A stretch of 64,000 nt of DNA from Macrobrachium rosenbergii (GCF_040412425.1 NC_089763.1:49855280-49919279); one strand, 5' to 3'. Shown: positions 1 to 12,399, counted from the first letter of the stretch. The notes: generated by a model not told the origin, from the letters alone. Translations and numbers: made by a program.

Positions 1-409
1 TCAGTTTCTCATCCGAGCCAATGCAATTTTATCAGTTTTTACCTCCCATATAATACAGGTGGTTGTTAAAGGTAATATTAACAACTATGATACTTTTACG
101 AATAATTCACGATTTAGTCCGTCAACAAAAGTATGCTGTCAATGTTTCGTGGAAAAGTGATTATTGCGAATGCTGTATTCACCAAAAAAAAATAAATAAA
201 TAACAGTATATTTCATTCCATTCTTAATGAAGAGCCTCAGCTATCTTTGGATTTGGTGTTACTATTCCAGAGAGCTTGAAAGAATACGTGGACATAAGGC
301 ACTTGTGACTACGGTTTACTTATTTATTTTTTCCTGCGGTGCCTGTAGTTATAACAATGAAATTAGTTATCAATATGGAAAGACTGGGGTGACAAAACCG
401 GTTTCAATA
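1..409. other. unassigned flank
   Basis: This stretch lies between the window edge and the outer end of the left inverted repeat of the first transposon. It is AT-rich and its short open frames have no recognisable domain. I see no gene in it. Confidence 0.5.
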
Positions 410-745
410 CCTACTATGGGTTTCACAGACAGTGCAAGTGCGCTTTTTGCAATTATTCTGTAACGAACACTCGTATCAGTACGAGATTTTGCTATAGTGT
501 ATTACACCCAGTGAGGAAATTTATAGGAGTATCATCAATCATTTATTGTAAATAATAAAGACTTTTGTACCTATACCAAGAGGCAAAACTCATTAGCCAA
601 GCAAGAAAACAAACACCAGCTTAGAAAAGCTGCGCCTACCTACCATCCCCTTCACCTCCAACCCCTTCTTCTTCCTCCCCTCTCCTTTCTTCCCGCATCT
701 GCCCTACGTCCTTCCTTCTCCTCTCTCTCTTTCTTGCTTTGATTT
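410..745 (+). repeat. left terminal inverted repeat of Sailor-like element
   Basis: This is the reverse complement of 3300-3629. It is nearly perfect from 410 to about 550. After that it continues as shared blocks, for example 'CTATACCAA' near 575 and a C/T-rich stretch near 660-740. Confidence 0.85.
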
Positions 746-819
746 AAACCAATTTTGTATATCTATCTAATAATAATTGACATTGTTGTATAAATGTAAC
801 CCAGTTCCTATTTTATACA

Positions 820-826
<7 letters not shown>

Positions 827-890
<64 letters not shown>
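827..890. repeat. (CT)n microsatellite
   Basis: About 32 uninterrupted CT units inside the Sailor-like element. Confidence 0.97.
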
Positions 891-892
<2 letters not shown>

Positions 893-992
893 CTTTCTGT
901 CAGTTTCTACAAATGTGGGGAGTGGTACAGAGGCTTAACCATTTTTTCCTTTTGCCTCCATGCTTCTTAAATTTAAAGTGTTTGCTAAATAG

Positions 993-994
<2 letters not shown>

Positions 995-1059
<65 letters not shown>
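995..1059. repeat. (TA)n microsatellite
   Basis: About 32 uninterrupted TA units. The open frames across it that encode Tyr-Ile repeats are artefacts. Confidence 0.97.
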
Positions 1060-1062
<3 letters not shown>

Positions 1063-1381
1063 CATAATATAATGTCTTTGAACAATATGCAATTGTACTA
1101 CACCATTATATCATTGCTTATTTCGGTATTGGGTATGAGCGTAGATGATAGGCATTCATAGGAAATGAGAAAATTTTTATTTCACCTAATATCACATATA
1201 TTCGGGGCCCCCTCCCCATGAAAACTTATAACGCTCTGTAAGGACTGAATTGAATTTGATTGAATATTTGTATCCATCGATAACGGGACTCGAATGTGGG
1301 CAGGATATAATCCTTCATATTTAATTTTCTTTGAAGGTTTTTTTTATTTTTTATTTTTATTTATTTTTATTTATTTTTTTT

Positions 1382-2871
1382 TTACTCTTCATCGCTTTCC
1401 AAGAGCAAGTCAACTTCATCGTCAGTGTCACTGTCAATATTAATAATGACAGGATCAATACTATCATGCATGTTATCTGTTGAACGATAACTGTCCTCAA
1501 AAGCTCGTGCTCGACGTACTGCCCCTGCCCATACATCGCCAGTGACAGAGAGCCTTGCTTCCTCCAATCTCGCCTGCAGGTCTGCTCGGGTGAAACGTTG
1601 GAGCGAGGAGCGCACGTATCGTTTCATGTGTCCACTCACCTGCTCGATTGCATTGAGCTCGGGGTGTGCGAGCGGCAGGCGGACGATTTCGTGACCCCAT
1701 TCCCGAATGGTGTTCTCTACCTTGTACTCAGGCTCTGGCCTATTTTGACGGCATATGTAGAGGAGTTCAGGTCTTGTAGCATGCTGCGGGAAGGATATAT
1801 TTCTGTGCTGTAACCATTCAATGAGGTCAGATTTCCTGGTAGCAGTGGTGGGACAACGACTCTCTTCAGTCATTATACTATGGTATGGAGCATTGTCCAT
1901 CACTAATACCGAAGGCTCCTCTAGGAATGGCAGGAGCTGAGTTGTTAGCCACCGTAGGAACATTTCGCCATTCATTTCCCCGTGGTAGTCGCCGCTGGTA
2001 TTTTTAGCAGGGAAGCAGAGGAAGGAGCCCTCAATGAGGCCATCGGCTGTACCACCTGCGACTACCACGTTTCGTGGTGGCACCTGACGGCTGTAATTGG
2101 CACTGGTATTTGGCTGTGTGGTATTCACCCATTCCATGTTATGACTCATTCTGGTTGTGAACCACGTTTCATCCAGGTACACTACCTCCCTGCCGTCTTC
2201 CCTGTGTCTTTGAAGGTCCCGCAGGGAACGTATCCTTTGGCACATGATGCCAATCGACTCCTTCCTGACATACATCTTGCGCTGAGTGGTCTTATACTCG
2301 ATTCCCATTTTGTGGAGTAAGCGCCATAGCGAAATCTTTGAGGTACTTTCAAGGATGATACTTTCTTCCTTTAGGTTCTGTGCCAGGGATGCGAGAGTAA
2401 AAGCCTGCTTGGCAACAAACTTTGTATGGATGTGCCGACGTATGGCTCCTACAGAGAAACTGTCAAAGATAGACTGTGCTGGAGGCGTTGGTGGTGTGAC
2501 GGGCCGTGGCCTATAGTCCTGCGATACACAATCGAATGCACCGTCCCCACTTTCATCCTCAAGGCTGCTGCAACACGGTGGTAGGGCCTATATGAAGGAA
2601 AGGATTTATATAGATATGTATCATATAAAATAAAATTTGAACTTCCATGACTTGAAAATACGTGCATCAGTATAATCAAGGCTTTAACTCTGATGAATGT
2701 CCTGTGGAAAGGGTCAATATTTATTGTAATTCATAGAATAACTGTAACAAGTTACCTATTCAAACGAATCTGAAGGCAATTGTCAGCTTTCTCTTTATTA
2801 AAAAAGTTGAAGAGTTGGGTGACAAACTTATTTCTGCAACCATACGGACAGTTATGTTCTGAGGTGGCCAT
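1382..2871 (-). pseudogene. DDE transposase, two exons, frameshifted
   Basis: This would be the cut-and-paste transposase of the surrounding element. Exon 1 (2871-2756) starts at an ATG and ends at AG|GTAACT. A 168-bp intron closes at a TATAG acceptor, and exon 2 (2587-1382) continues in phase with a helix-turn-helix-like segment ([16 protein letters not shown]). Near 2525 the frame shifts by one base. In the new frame a linker leads into the catalytic domain: first D in YLDETW, second D in VMDNAPYHS, and E in [10 protein letters not shown], with 83 residues between the second D and the E by my count. The tail is acidic. All three catalytic residues are kept, so only the frameshift near 2525 clearly disables it. 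The catalytic half is unmistakable; the exon 1 model is less certain. Confidence 0.8.
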
Positions 2872-3061
2872 CACTTCTTCAAGCTCACCCTCGTAATACC
2901 AGTAGATGGCTAATGCCCTGAGTAGAAATGAGGTTTGCGAAAAAGGTAAGCAAACGCAGGTACAACAGTCATTTTCCTATCAGTCATAGTGTCTATCACT
3001 CAAGTACTGCGAAACCCTTCAGATAGATCTCAATCTAATAATTATTTACATAACCACTATC

Positions 3062-3063
<2 letters not shown>

Positions 3064-3117
<54 letters not shown>
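3064..3117. repeat. (GA)n microsatellite
   Basis: About 26 GA units near the right end of the Sailor-like element. Confidence 0.97.
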
Positions 3118-3119
<2 letters not shown>

Positions 3120-3206
3120 GAGCAAATCAATGCATAAAGAAATCAGTCATCTGATAGGTAACAACCGATTGAATCGTTACATAGCTACAACAATATAAAT
3201 TACAAT

Positions 3207-3258
3207 TAGATAGATAGACAGATAGATAGATAGATAGATAGTTAGATAGATAGATAGC
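3207..3258. repeat. (GATA)n microsatellite
   Basis: About 12 GATA units with two single-base variants (GACA and GTTA). Confidence 0.93.
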
Positions 3259-3299
3259 TTGCTTGATATTAAAAAAATCATACAAAATAAGTTGAAACT

Positions 3300-3629
3300 T
3301 AAGCTACCTTCTGAGAGAGAAAAAAAGAGAGAGAGAAAGAGAGAGCTTGAAGGGCGGGGAGGGCAGGTGAGGGAAGAAAGGAGAGGAAGGAGGGGTGGTG
3401 GTGGAGCTTTTGTATATGGTTATTCGTTTTTGTGACTGGCTGATTGAGACTTTGCCCTTTGGTATAGGGGCAGGTGTCTTTATAATTAACAATTAATGAT
3501 TCATGATACTCCTATAAATTTCCTCACTGGGTGTAATACACTATAGCAAAATCTCGTACTGATACGAGTGTTCGTTACAGAATAATTGCAAAAAATCGCA
3601 CTTGCACTGTCTGTGAAACCCATAGTAGG
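3300..3629 (-). repeat. right terminal inverted repeat of Sailor-like element
   Basis: This is the inverted partner of 410-745. It ends with CCCATAGTAGG at 3619-3629. Confidence 0.85.
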
Positions 3630-3687
3630 AGACATTAAAAGAAACCAAACGATGTCCTTTATGAATACGAAGATATTTTCTATCCCT

Positions 3688-4036
3688 TTTTAGTTTTCTG
3701 TAAAAGAAAACTAGTGTGACGGTTTTGTCTGTCTGTCTGCACTTTTACTGTCCGCCCTCAGATCTTTAAAACTACTGAGGCTCAAGGACTGCAGATCGGT
3801 ATGTTGACCATCCACCCTCCAATCATCAAACATACCAAATTGTAGCCCTCTAGCCTCAGTAGTTTTTATTTGATATAAGGTTAAGTTTAGCCATGTTTCG
3901 TGCGTCTGGCAGCGCTTTCCGGAGGCGTGAGACTCACCATCACTCAACTGCATCGGGGGAGTAACTGAGCGTTGCGAGGTCGTTGCTAATAGTTCTATAC
4001 AGCATTACTTGCTGTACAGAAAACTCGATTGCACAG
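3688..4036. mobile_element. MITE-like interspersed repeat
   Basis: The block begins with AGTTTTCTGT and ends with ACAGAAAACT, short terminal inverted repeats. Between them is a self-complementary interior: 'aaaactactgaggct' near 3770 faces 'agcctcagtagttttt' near 3853, and 'ccaccctccaatcatcaaac' lies between. I recognise this sequence type as a common non-coding repeat in decapod genomes. It has no coding capacity. It lies 59 bases outside the Sailor-like element. Confidence 0.75.
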
Positions 4037-5546
4037 AAGAAACTTCGGCACAATTTTACTTGTTTTTCTACTCAACGAGTTTCTGAGTAGAGTAAAATAC
4101 CAAACAATTCAAAGGATTCCAGACACTCATCAGCCCCGTTCAGCTGATATTCTTAACTATTCTCCTGCGCCTATTCTGGAGAAATATTTATCGTTTGGAA
4201 TTCCTTGCAAATCTAGCGCTAAATATGAATTAATCTGCTCCATTGGTCACTGTGGTAAGTTTTCCTAATCGTATCACTCGAAAATGAAAGTCTTTACATG
4301 CTGGCTATAATTATAATATTTCGGTTTTCTTTTGCAGTTCTTTAGTACAGTTATGAGAAGCTTGAAGTATTACAGTATATCAAGCCAGCCTTGTGCTGGC
4401 ATGAGCTCTTGCTCTAATGCATCCCAATACAGACTAATATCGCGTTGTAGCTCCCAAGCAAAATAACCGTTGAAGAACTAAGTGTTCGTCAGCGCTGGTA
4501 AATCTATGAAAGAAATAAGTTCGATGTTTCTTTAATTTAGGGGTTTATTCTTCAAAAGAAAATAAGTTTTTTCATCCTCCTGTTAAAGAGTACTCGGTCC
4601 CATCCAATCATTTTTCTTCATATATATCTCCATAAGTTTCAGGTATATTTCCCCTTGGTAAGAGTATGAACAGCAAATGTCCTACTCTCAGGTCAATGCA
4701 AGCTCTGTTTCTTGCGTGCATTTTTAACACCGAACTTTTCCTTTCTTATTACCATACCTTTTTAATCCCCCAGCATTTCCATCATCTGTATCATTAATAA
4801 TCCTACCCACCTCATAAGGCTTTAACGTTCCTGTCATTTCTCCAAACTCATTACCATTCGTCTCAGTGGCAAGCAGAGGCCATCATATCCTAATCAGTAC
4901 GCCGTTCACAGATACCAGTAATGACCAATCAGTTTCCTTCATCAGTCTCCAAGTTTCACGGTTGTAATTGATAACTTGCAAATCGATGGTTATGGAGGTT
5001 ATAGTCTGAGGTTTTCGAAATCTTATTGTTAAAACAATAAGCACTAGCAGTACACTTGCTGAGTTTTTCGTTGGAAATGGAAGATGTTTAAGTTCTATTA
5101 TGAAATGTTCATGACAGCAATAATCAAGGAAAGCAGAAGGAAAATGGGTATTAAAAGTTTATGATAGATAAAACTAAGCAATTTTCGAACTAGCACGAGC
5201 CTGATTCTTTTCACACCTACCGGATGTTACGATTAAAACAGGTTTTCATTCACCTCAAAATCTTGGACACTTGATATTCAGTAAAAAAAAAAAAAAAAAA
5301 AAAAAAAACAGGATGGGGAAAAAGGACAATATGTCGACAAGAACAGTGAAAAATCTGACAACAAAAAATGGAAACCTTCGACGGAAACTACCAGCAAAAC
5401 TGAAAAGTACGAAAATGTTTTTTGGTTGCTGGGTGTGGACTTAGTTAATCCAGCCTCCCACTAGAATAAAAATCCACTGGAGGAATCGGACCGAAACTAA
5501 AAGTAAACGACACCACCGTTCTGCAGATTATCCCTGCGCTGCGACA
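4037..5546. other. intergenic, no gene seen
   Basis: Only short open frames without recognisable domains occur here. A run of about 27 A residues at 5283-5309 could be the tail of a lost retroposed copy on the plus strand, but the sequence before it matches nothing I know. Confidence 0.5.
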
Positions 5547-6350
5547 TACATACATACATACATACATACATACATACATACATACATACATACATACATA
5601 CATACATACATACGCACTGTATCCATGCAATATTTACACTATTTGCAATCTTGCATACATACATATATAAACTGTAAACATTCAATATTTACTCTATTAG
5701 CCATCTTGCATACATACATACATACACACTGTATCCATGCAATATTTACACTGTTTACAATCTTGCATACATACATACACACTGTAGCCATGCAATATTT
5801 ACACTATTTGCAATCTTGCATACATACATACATACACTGTATACATTCAATATTTGCTCTAATTGCCATCTTGCATAAGTAAATACGTGTATGAATTATT
5901 ATAATCACACATACATACTTCAATACATACATATTGTATGCTTGCAACATTTACACTATTTCTAATCTAGCATACATATATATACATGCAATATATATAT
6001 GCAATTTTTACATTTTGAATTTTTCATGCTTGCAATACTTACACAATTTGCAATTGCAGTGTTGCATACACACATACATACATGCAATGTTACCACTATT
6101 TGCAGTCTTGCATACTGATCACATATATCCATGCACATACATCCACACATACAATTTTTACACTAGTTGCAATTTTGCATGTATGCGTTCATACACACAT
6201 ACACCCAGTATTTACTCAATCTGCAATCTTGCATACATACTGTATACATGCAACATTTACTCTATTTGTAATCTTGCATGTATACATAGATACATGCATA
6301 CATACTTAGATTCAATCATTCGCAATATTTACACTATTTGCAATCTTGAT
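5547..6350. repeat. about 66-70 bp minisatellite seeded with (CATA)n
   Basis: The array opens with about 16 CATA units (5547-5612). About ten degenerate copies follow, each with a CATACATA stretch, then CACTGTATCCATGCAATA, then TTTACACTATTTGCAATCTTG. Copies near 5614, 5700, 5760 and 5820 are the most alike, and later copies drift. Long reading frames on both strands come from this periodicity and are not genes. Confidence 0.9.
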
Positions 6351-6413
6351 GTTCTCAGATATGTTCTGGACATGCAAACGATTTGCTCGTTTCTGACGTT
6401 CTTTGTTATTTTT

Positions 6414-6675
<262 letters not shown>

Positions 6676-7025
6676 AATATTGATTTTTACGCTGTTATGC
6701 ACAATTTTACCTAAAAGAGAAAGATTTACTTTGATGAGAAGCGAAAAAACAAACCCAGTGAAATATACTTCACTCGTGTTACGAAACAGAAGGGATATAA
6801 TGAAGACTGAGGGCGTATTCGAATTCCACCTGAAAGGAGAAATAGAGAATGGAAACAGAAAGACATAAAAGAAATAAAAGAGGAGAGAGAGGTAAAGAGG
6901 TGGGTAATGAACAATTAATCTCCTGTGCTTTCGAATTTCATTTTTTACCACTGTTCCCCATTTTTTCTATTCAGATATATATATTTTATTTTAGATTCTA
7001 GATAGATTCGCATTTTCGTTTTAAA

Positions 7026-7027
<2 letters not shown>

Positions 7028-7084
<57 letters not shown>
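7028..7084. repeat. (GA)n microsatellite
   Basis: About 28 GA units. Confidence 0.97.
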
Positions 7085-7086
<2 letters not shown>

Positions 7087-7900
7087 CTTGAAAATTCAGG
7101 GAGATTCATTATCCTTAGGATATTAGGACAATCGTTTATAAAAACGATCAAAAAAAGGAAGAAAATAGAATAAAAATCATTCATAAATCGACGATCAGAG
7201 AATTATAGACCATATGACTGTAATATTGATATATGCCTATATGAGATGAAAGCAAACATTAATGCCTCTTATTTCCTTTTTCCATTCTTCTCCGATAGCC
7301 TCGTATTGCCTACACTTTAGCTTCCTTTTCTGTAGCCTAATTGATCCCAAATTTTTCTGTTTCATACAAATATAATCTCATTGTTTTTTATTTTGCCCAC
7401 AGATATGAAACTGAAGATCTTATGGTCACTGTTTCAGTGTTCTTTATAAATATCACTTTGCACAGATAATAAAAAAAAAAAGTGTTCTATGGCGATGTGC
7501 ACAGAAAAAAAAAAGAACTTGCTTGAAAAATATTTATTACAGATCATTAAATTCGAAAACTAACACAAAGGGATACAAAGGCAAAGATTTATGCAAAACA
7601 TTTCAAAAATCCCAGTCAAGTTTTCAACTAGGGATTATAAATCTTTTTTTCAGCAGCTACGAAGTCAGTGAATGGAGATACAAACAGCTGCAGAAACAAA
7701 AGCGGCTGTAAAAATAAACAAATAACTAAACAAATGCATAAACTCGGCAAAAAAGGGGGGAGGGGTGTGCCGGGTGGACTGGGAATGGAAATACAGAACA
7801 TGGAGACAGGCCGGCGATTCCATATGACGCTAAGGCAAAAATAATTTATTTTTTCAACATGACCCCAGTATCCGAGCAAAACTCCTGAAATCTTTTAACC

Positions 7901-7902
<2 letters not shown>
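7085..7902. other. intergenic, no gene seen
   Basis: AT-rich sequence with A-runs at 7470 and 7507 and a purine-rich block at 7745-7765. There is no supported gene. Confidence 0.5.

Positions 7903-7974
<72 letters not shown>
7903..7974. repeat. (CT)n microsatellite
   Basis: About 36 uninterrupted CT units. Confidence 0.97.
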
Positions 7975-7977
<3 letters not shown>

Positions 7978-8649
7978 AACTGACCAAACGATAATATTTT
8001 GAAGGATGATTGTAAACAAAACAAATGTCAACCTAAATGCTGTTTTTGTAATGTGTTTGAAATCAGCAACCTGGAAACTTTTGAATAAAAAATACAAAAA
8101 GTAAATCAAACCAAACAAAAGGTGAATAACAGACACTTCAAATCACGTCACACAACACTTGGAAAATAACCTGAAATACCTGAGTCGCAACAAAGCCGGA
8201 AAATAGGACACGGCTTTGAAGTATAATCCCTGTCCCTTGTGTGGAAAATCTAATTCGCCAAGAGATCCAGAGGAGAAAATTAGGGCGGAGGGCGATGCGG
8301 AAATTCCATATTTTCATCACAACACATAAAACCAGGTCATTTCCGAACCTTCACGCCCTGAAAAGTGTTTTACAAAAAGTAGGATTGCGCTCTCAATGAA
8401 CTACTGTTATTTTCTGCAAATTATCTGCAATAAATGTTATTGTGATACTTTTAACTGGAAGCTATACACAGGAAAGTATCTTAATATGATTTTAACAAAC
8501 TTTGATCATGATGGATGTCAATGAATCCAGAAGGCTGATTGAATTCATACCACTTGACCCTCAATGGATTTAACCTCTCCCCAAGAGATGCTTCTCTTTC
8601 TGGTTCTTTCCAAGGTAAAGAGAGGAGAATCTTTCCACTTAAATACCCG

Positions 8650-9160
8650 AGTTTTCCATGAAAATGTTTACACTGGAAAACTCTGTTTACATGAAAATCT
8701 TTCCACTGAAATACTCAAATTTAGTCATAAAAAATATTTCCACTGAAATACTCGAGTTTTTTCATGGAAATCTTACCATTAAAACACGCCAAGTTTTTTC
8801 ATGAAAATCTTCCCACTGATATAGTCAATTTTTTTTTTCATGAAAATCTTCCCACTGAAATACTCGAGTTTTTTCATGAAAATCTTCCCACTGAAATATT
8901 TGAGCTTTTTATGAAAATCTTTCCACTTAAATACTCGAGTTTTTTTTTCTCATGAAAATCTTCCCACTGATATATTCGAGTTTATTCATGAAAATCTTCC
9001 CACTGATATATTCGAGTTTATTCATGAAAATCTTCCCACTGATATACTCGAGTTTATTCATGAAAATCTTCCCACTGATATATTCGAGTTTATTCATGAA
9101 AATCTTCTCACCGAAGTACTCGAATTTTTTTTCATGAAAATCTTCCCACTGAAGTACTGG
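8650..9160 (+). repeat. 36-bp minisatellite array
   Basis: About 13-14 tandem copies of a unit close to TTCATGAAAATCTTCCCACTG followed by ATATATTCGAGTTTA. Copies from 8953 to 9110 are almost identical with an exact 36-base period. Earlier copies differ mainly in the length of a T-run. Because 36 is a multiple of three, the array reads as a 12-residue peptide repeat (MKIFPLIYSSLF), but nothing shows that it is a gene. Confidence 0.93.
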
Positions 9161-9490
9161 AAGTGTTTACACGAAATCCGATTTCTGGGAGCGTTTCCAA
9201 AGGACTCCATAAGGACCGCCATTCTCATATCTCGAAGTTGTCAACATTGAATAAGGTTATTTTCTCTTTACTTCTCTACGCCTTTACTTCTCTTCTTCTC
9301 TCCTTCCATCAGTGTGTTCTGTTATTCTTTTCATTTCGAAATATCCTAACCTTTTTAATGTCTCTCTTCCCATTTTTAATTTGTTTGTTGTACTTTGCAT
9401 CCAGCTGATTTGTTCTATGAGCTCTGACAAATCCTACTTGGAATTTTGGATTGCCTTATCAATTTTTTCCCTTCACTGCTCAAAAATTCT
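9161..9490 (+). repeat. diverged repeat, copy 1 (partner 12815-13210)
   Basis: It shares an ordered set of blocks with 12815-13210: a TCTCGAAGTTGTCAACATTGAAT-type block, a pyrimidine-rich stretch, CCATCAGTGTGTTCTGTTA, TCTTTTCATTTC, and CTTTTTAAT(T/C)T(G/A)TTTG. Identity is clearly partial. The family is unknown. Confidence 0.6.
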
Positions 9491-10869
9491 TTCATGATGA
9501 CATTCCTGATGCCATGAGATGTTCTTGTCAAAAATCATAATTGTTATCAGTTGTCTTTTGATCGTTTCTGTTCAAGATCAGCATTATGACTTCTTCTAGG
9601 TGATTTTTATGTAGGATATAAACTACACCAATAGCTAACAAATGTTCTTTGGATTTATATTCTTTCACCTGAGAACTATTTTTAATTTTCAAATTTAACA
9701 TCCTTCACAATTACCACGTTATTTGCCTTAAGATTTAGTTGCTAGATATAAACTGAAAATAACAAATTTTTTTCTAAAGTTCAGGGTATGCCTTCTCTTG
9801 AGTGATCCCCTCATTTGTGTTGCATTATAAGGGTGTTTATTTCTGCTAAATCCTCTGCTTTATACTGCCCTTTCCTGCATTTTATTAGGAGTATATATGA
9901 GCCAGCATCAAGCATATACTAAGAGAGAGGGACAGGGAGAGAGAGTTTCCCATGTTTGCTGTACCTAGGAACCATAGTTGTCTCTTTTTCCAGCCTTCCG
10001 CTCATGCAAAAAAGGGTACCGTGAGCTGAATCATACAAAATCATGTCATCATATTGCGGCTATTAATATTAAACCCTTTGGCTATGGGCTTTCTATTTAA
10101 ATTTCATGAAAGACTGGTCCTTTTAATGACCTCTGGTGCACGCGGAGGTTGTTGAGGGTGAGGAACTGGAGTCAAATAATTAAACCCTGAATTCTCCAAA
10201 AATAAATGTAAACATAATATAAATATGATGACCAACTTTTAACTATTCTTGAATACTGGTAATTAAACAGATTGTTCCTTAGTTCAACTCCTAGTCGTCT
10301 GCCACATAACTCTTCCCCTCGCACGCCTAAGCGACCTACTTATTTGCTACTTTCCTCCTTTGTACTAATAAGCGTGGATCACCCCTTGTATTTGAGAATA
10401 CATATTTTATTTTAGTTTTAAATTTTCCATCACATTTTTTCGTATCTTTATTCATGTACTGTATTATTTGCATGATAATTATTATCATTTATATTATCAG
10501 GTAACTGAGTGTCTTTTTGATAAATATTAAACGTAGACCAAAGTGCGATTCCCGCCTAGCACGGCAATTTTAGGACTCGAGCACAGGTGCGCATCTTGAG
10601 CGACTTTTGTTATCCGCAAAAACGAGAGAGGATGTTGTTGTAAGCTGCCCAGACGAACTGCTATTTTGATAGCCATCCGGAATGTTTAAGATGCGTGTGC
10701 ATCCTTATTGTGAGCCGGGGCAACGGTGACATTATGGCTATGTTGTTGTTGCCGGATTGCTGGGGTTCTACTGTAGGTTTGCGACAGTGGGGCCATTGAA
10801 GTGAGTACCATTCTTGATGTTCATCATGCCGTATTAAGTGGTGCTAGTGGTGATGTTTAGTAAGTTAGG
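9491..10869. other. intergenic, no gene seen
   Basis: AT-rich sequence with no domain in any open frame. 10540-10830 is more GC-rich but shows no recognisable coding or RNA signature. Confidence 0.45.
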
Positions 10870-11140
10870 CCAGAATATCGGTTCATCTACAATATTTTTC
10901 AAATTATTACTATTTATTGTTATTTCAGTAGATGAAACCTATTCACATGGAAACAAGCACACAGGGGCGACTGACTTGAAATTCAAGCTTCCAAAGAATG
11001 TTGGTTTCAACCTCCCACCGCAGACCCTACACTGCAGCAGTATCTGAGCCAATGAATTTTCATCGCCCTGGGGGAGACGCGAACCTGCACCATCCGTGGT
11101 ATTCAACGACACTAACCACTATACTAGCAGACCAGCTAAG
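10870..11140 (-). mobile_element. tRNA-derived SINE
   Basis: Read on the minus strand, the head has an RNA polymerase III A box (TAGTATAGTGGTTAG, complement of 11112-11126) and a B box (GGTTCGCGTC, complement of 11076-11085), about 26 bases apart as in a tRNA. The body follows toward 10870 and contains GGAAGCTTGAATTTCAAGTC and the complement of 'gatgaaacctattcacatgg'. The same body recurs at 30894-30985. The tRNA-like part cannot be folded convincingly into an intact tRNA, so this is a SINE rather than a gene. Confidence 0.7.
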
Positions 11141-11599
11141 CATGTATTTCCTATTTGATTGCCATCGTGTATTTTCAGAAACTTGCAAAGTTGTGATATT
11201 CTTCTAAACTGAATGTTTAGTGCAAGCTACAGGTTAATTTAGGTCAGAGACCAGACTACCTGCAAATGTTGTTAGCCTAGCCGTAAGATGTTAATAAGTA
11301 GAGGTGCTGCTGTATGTGATTATGTACAAAATGTCCATTTACTTATCCTCAGTGAGGCCTTGGTTAACTCTGTTGCTATACTAGCAACTAATTTGCTTCT
11401 TATAGATTTTTTTGGAGTTGCAATTAATTTCTTTAAATTGTTGTCATTGCTAATGTACTCGGGTACAGGTTTACTTTTTATAGATGATTAAGCTTACACT
11501 TCAAATACCTTTTCTAATGTTATTATTTATTGTACTGCAGGTCGAAACTTTCATCCCAGTGCATTATCTGATTTTTTAGTTGTATGTAATATACCATAT

Positions 11600-11692
11600 A
11601 TATGTATAATATACATATATACATATATATGTATATGTATATGTACATGTATATATATACATATACATATATATGTATGTATGTATGTATGC
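11600..11692. repeat. TATG/TACA-rich low-complexity tract
   Basis: Alternating TATATG and TACATA runs ending in four GTAT units. Much of it is self-complementary. Confidence 0.85.
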
Positions 11693-12399
11693 ATTGTCTT
11701 TTCAGTCTTGAAAATGAGACAGTTGTGTTCCAGAAACGTTGGTGATTTTAAATGTTCCAGTCTTCAAAAAGAGCATATGACCGTATTAACGACAGTGAGA
11801 CCCAGTGGGGACCTATTGTTAGGACATCAGCACCGCCAATTGTAACATCTTAAAATCCGATTTAATGCCTAAGAATGGTGTCAGGTGCGATAAAAGTCTT
11901 GTATAAAATCATTTTAATGATCTTATCTAAAGGCAAATTAATATATAACGATTCTTTCCAAGCTGACCTTAAACAAGTTGAAATCCTTCTTTGAAACAAG
12001 TGGAATTATTTAGGCTGTAGTTATTTGATTTAAGAGGAGAAAGTAGTGGTACTAAGAACTTGGCTACTTTTCCATTTAGGGTATCGTACGAGGTCGAGAG
12101 AGTCCTGATAGGAAGACCATGCAAACACTATAAGATGCCCGTGTCACTTTTACTGTAGATTACATGTCAGCGTTGTATAGTATCTAATATGAGTCTGCTA
12201 TTTTGCGTTTAGCATGGTGAATAATTACTTATTTTTCCCAAGACTTAATTTTAGCATCTTATGATGCTCAATCCTATCTACCATCTCACACTGAAGGCAT
12301 ACTTTTCAAACTCTAAATTTCTTTTCCTTGAATCCTATCCGAAGAGGCTGGAGATACGTTTATTCCATATCATTATTGAATGCTCTTCATGCTCTCGAC

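Larger units (their letters stand above)
410..3629 (-). mobile_element. DNA transposon, Tc1/mariner (IS630) supergroup, Sailor-like
   Basis: Two long inverted repeats (about 410-745 and 3300-3629) enclose one decayed transposase gene on the minus strand. The outer terminus reads CCTACTATGGGTTTCACAG on the left and its exact complement on the right. A TA dinucleotide lies next to the left end (408-409), as expected for this supergroup, but no matching TA is seen on the right, so the target duplication is not proven. The repeats match closely for the outer 140 bases and are patchier further in. The spacing of the catalytic residues places it near the DD82E 'Sailor' group as I remember it, but this family assignment is inference. 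Confidence 0.82.

Noticed and set aside
1497..1700. Overlapping frames on both strands across the transposase
   Set aside because: Shadows of the DDE transposase reading frame.
5283..5309. Poly(A) run as the tail of a processed pseudogene
   Set aside because: No recognisable coding or repeat sequence lies upstream and no target duplication was seen.
7846..8136. Frames encoding Arg-Glu or Ser-Leu repeats over GA/CT tracts (also at 2989, 12709, 12900, 33920, 36426, 50911)
   Set aside because: Microsatellite artefacts. Only real exon parts embedded in some of them, such as 50989-51182, were kept.
8650..9160. CRISPR-like regularly spaced repeat
   Set aside because: Units are head-to-tail with no unique spacers, in a eukaryotic genome. 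It is a minisatellite.
11050..11130. tRNA gene on the minus strand
   Set aside because: The A and B boxes are present, but the acceptor stem does not pair convincingly and repeat body sequence follows. A SINE head fits better.
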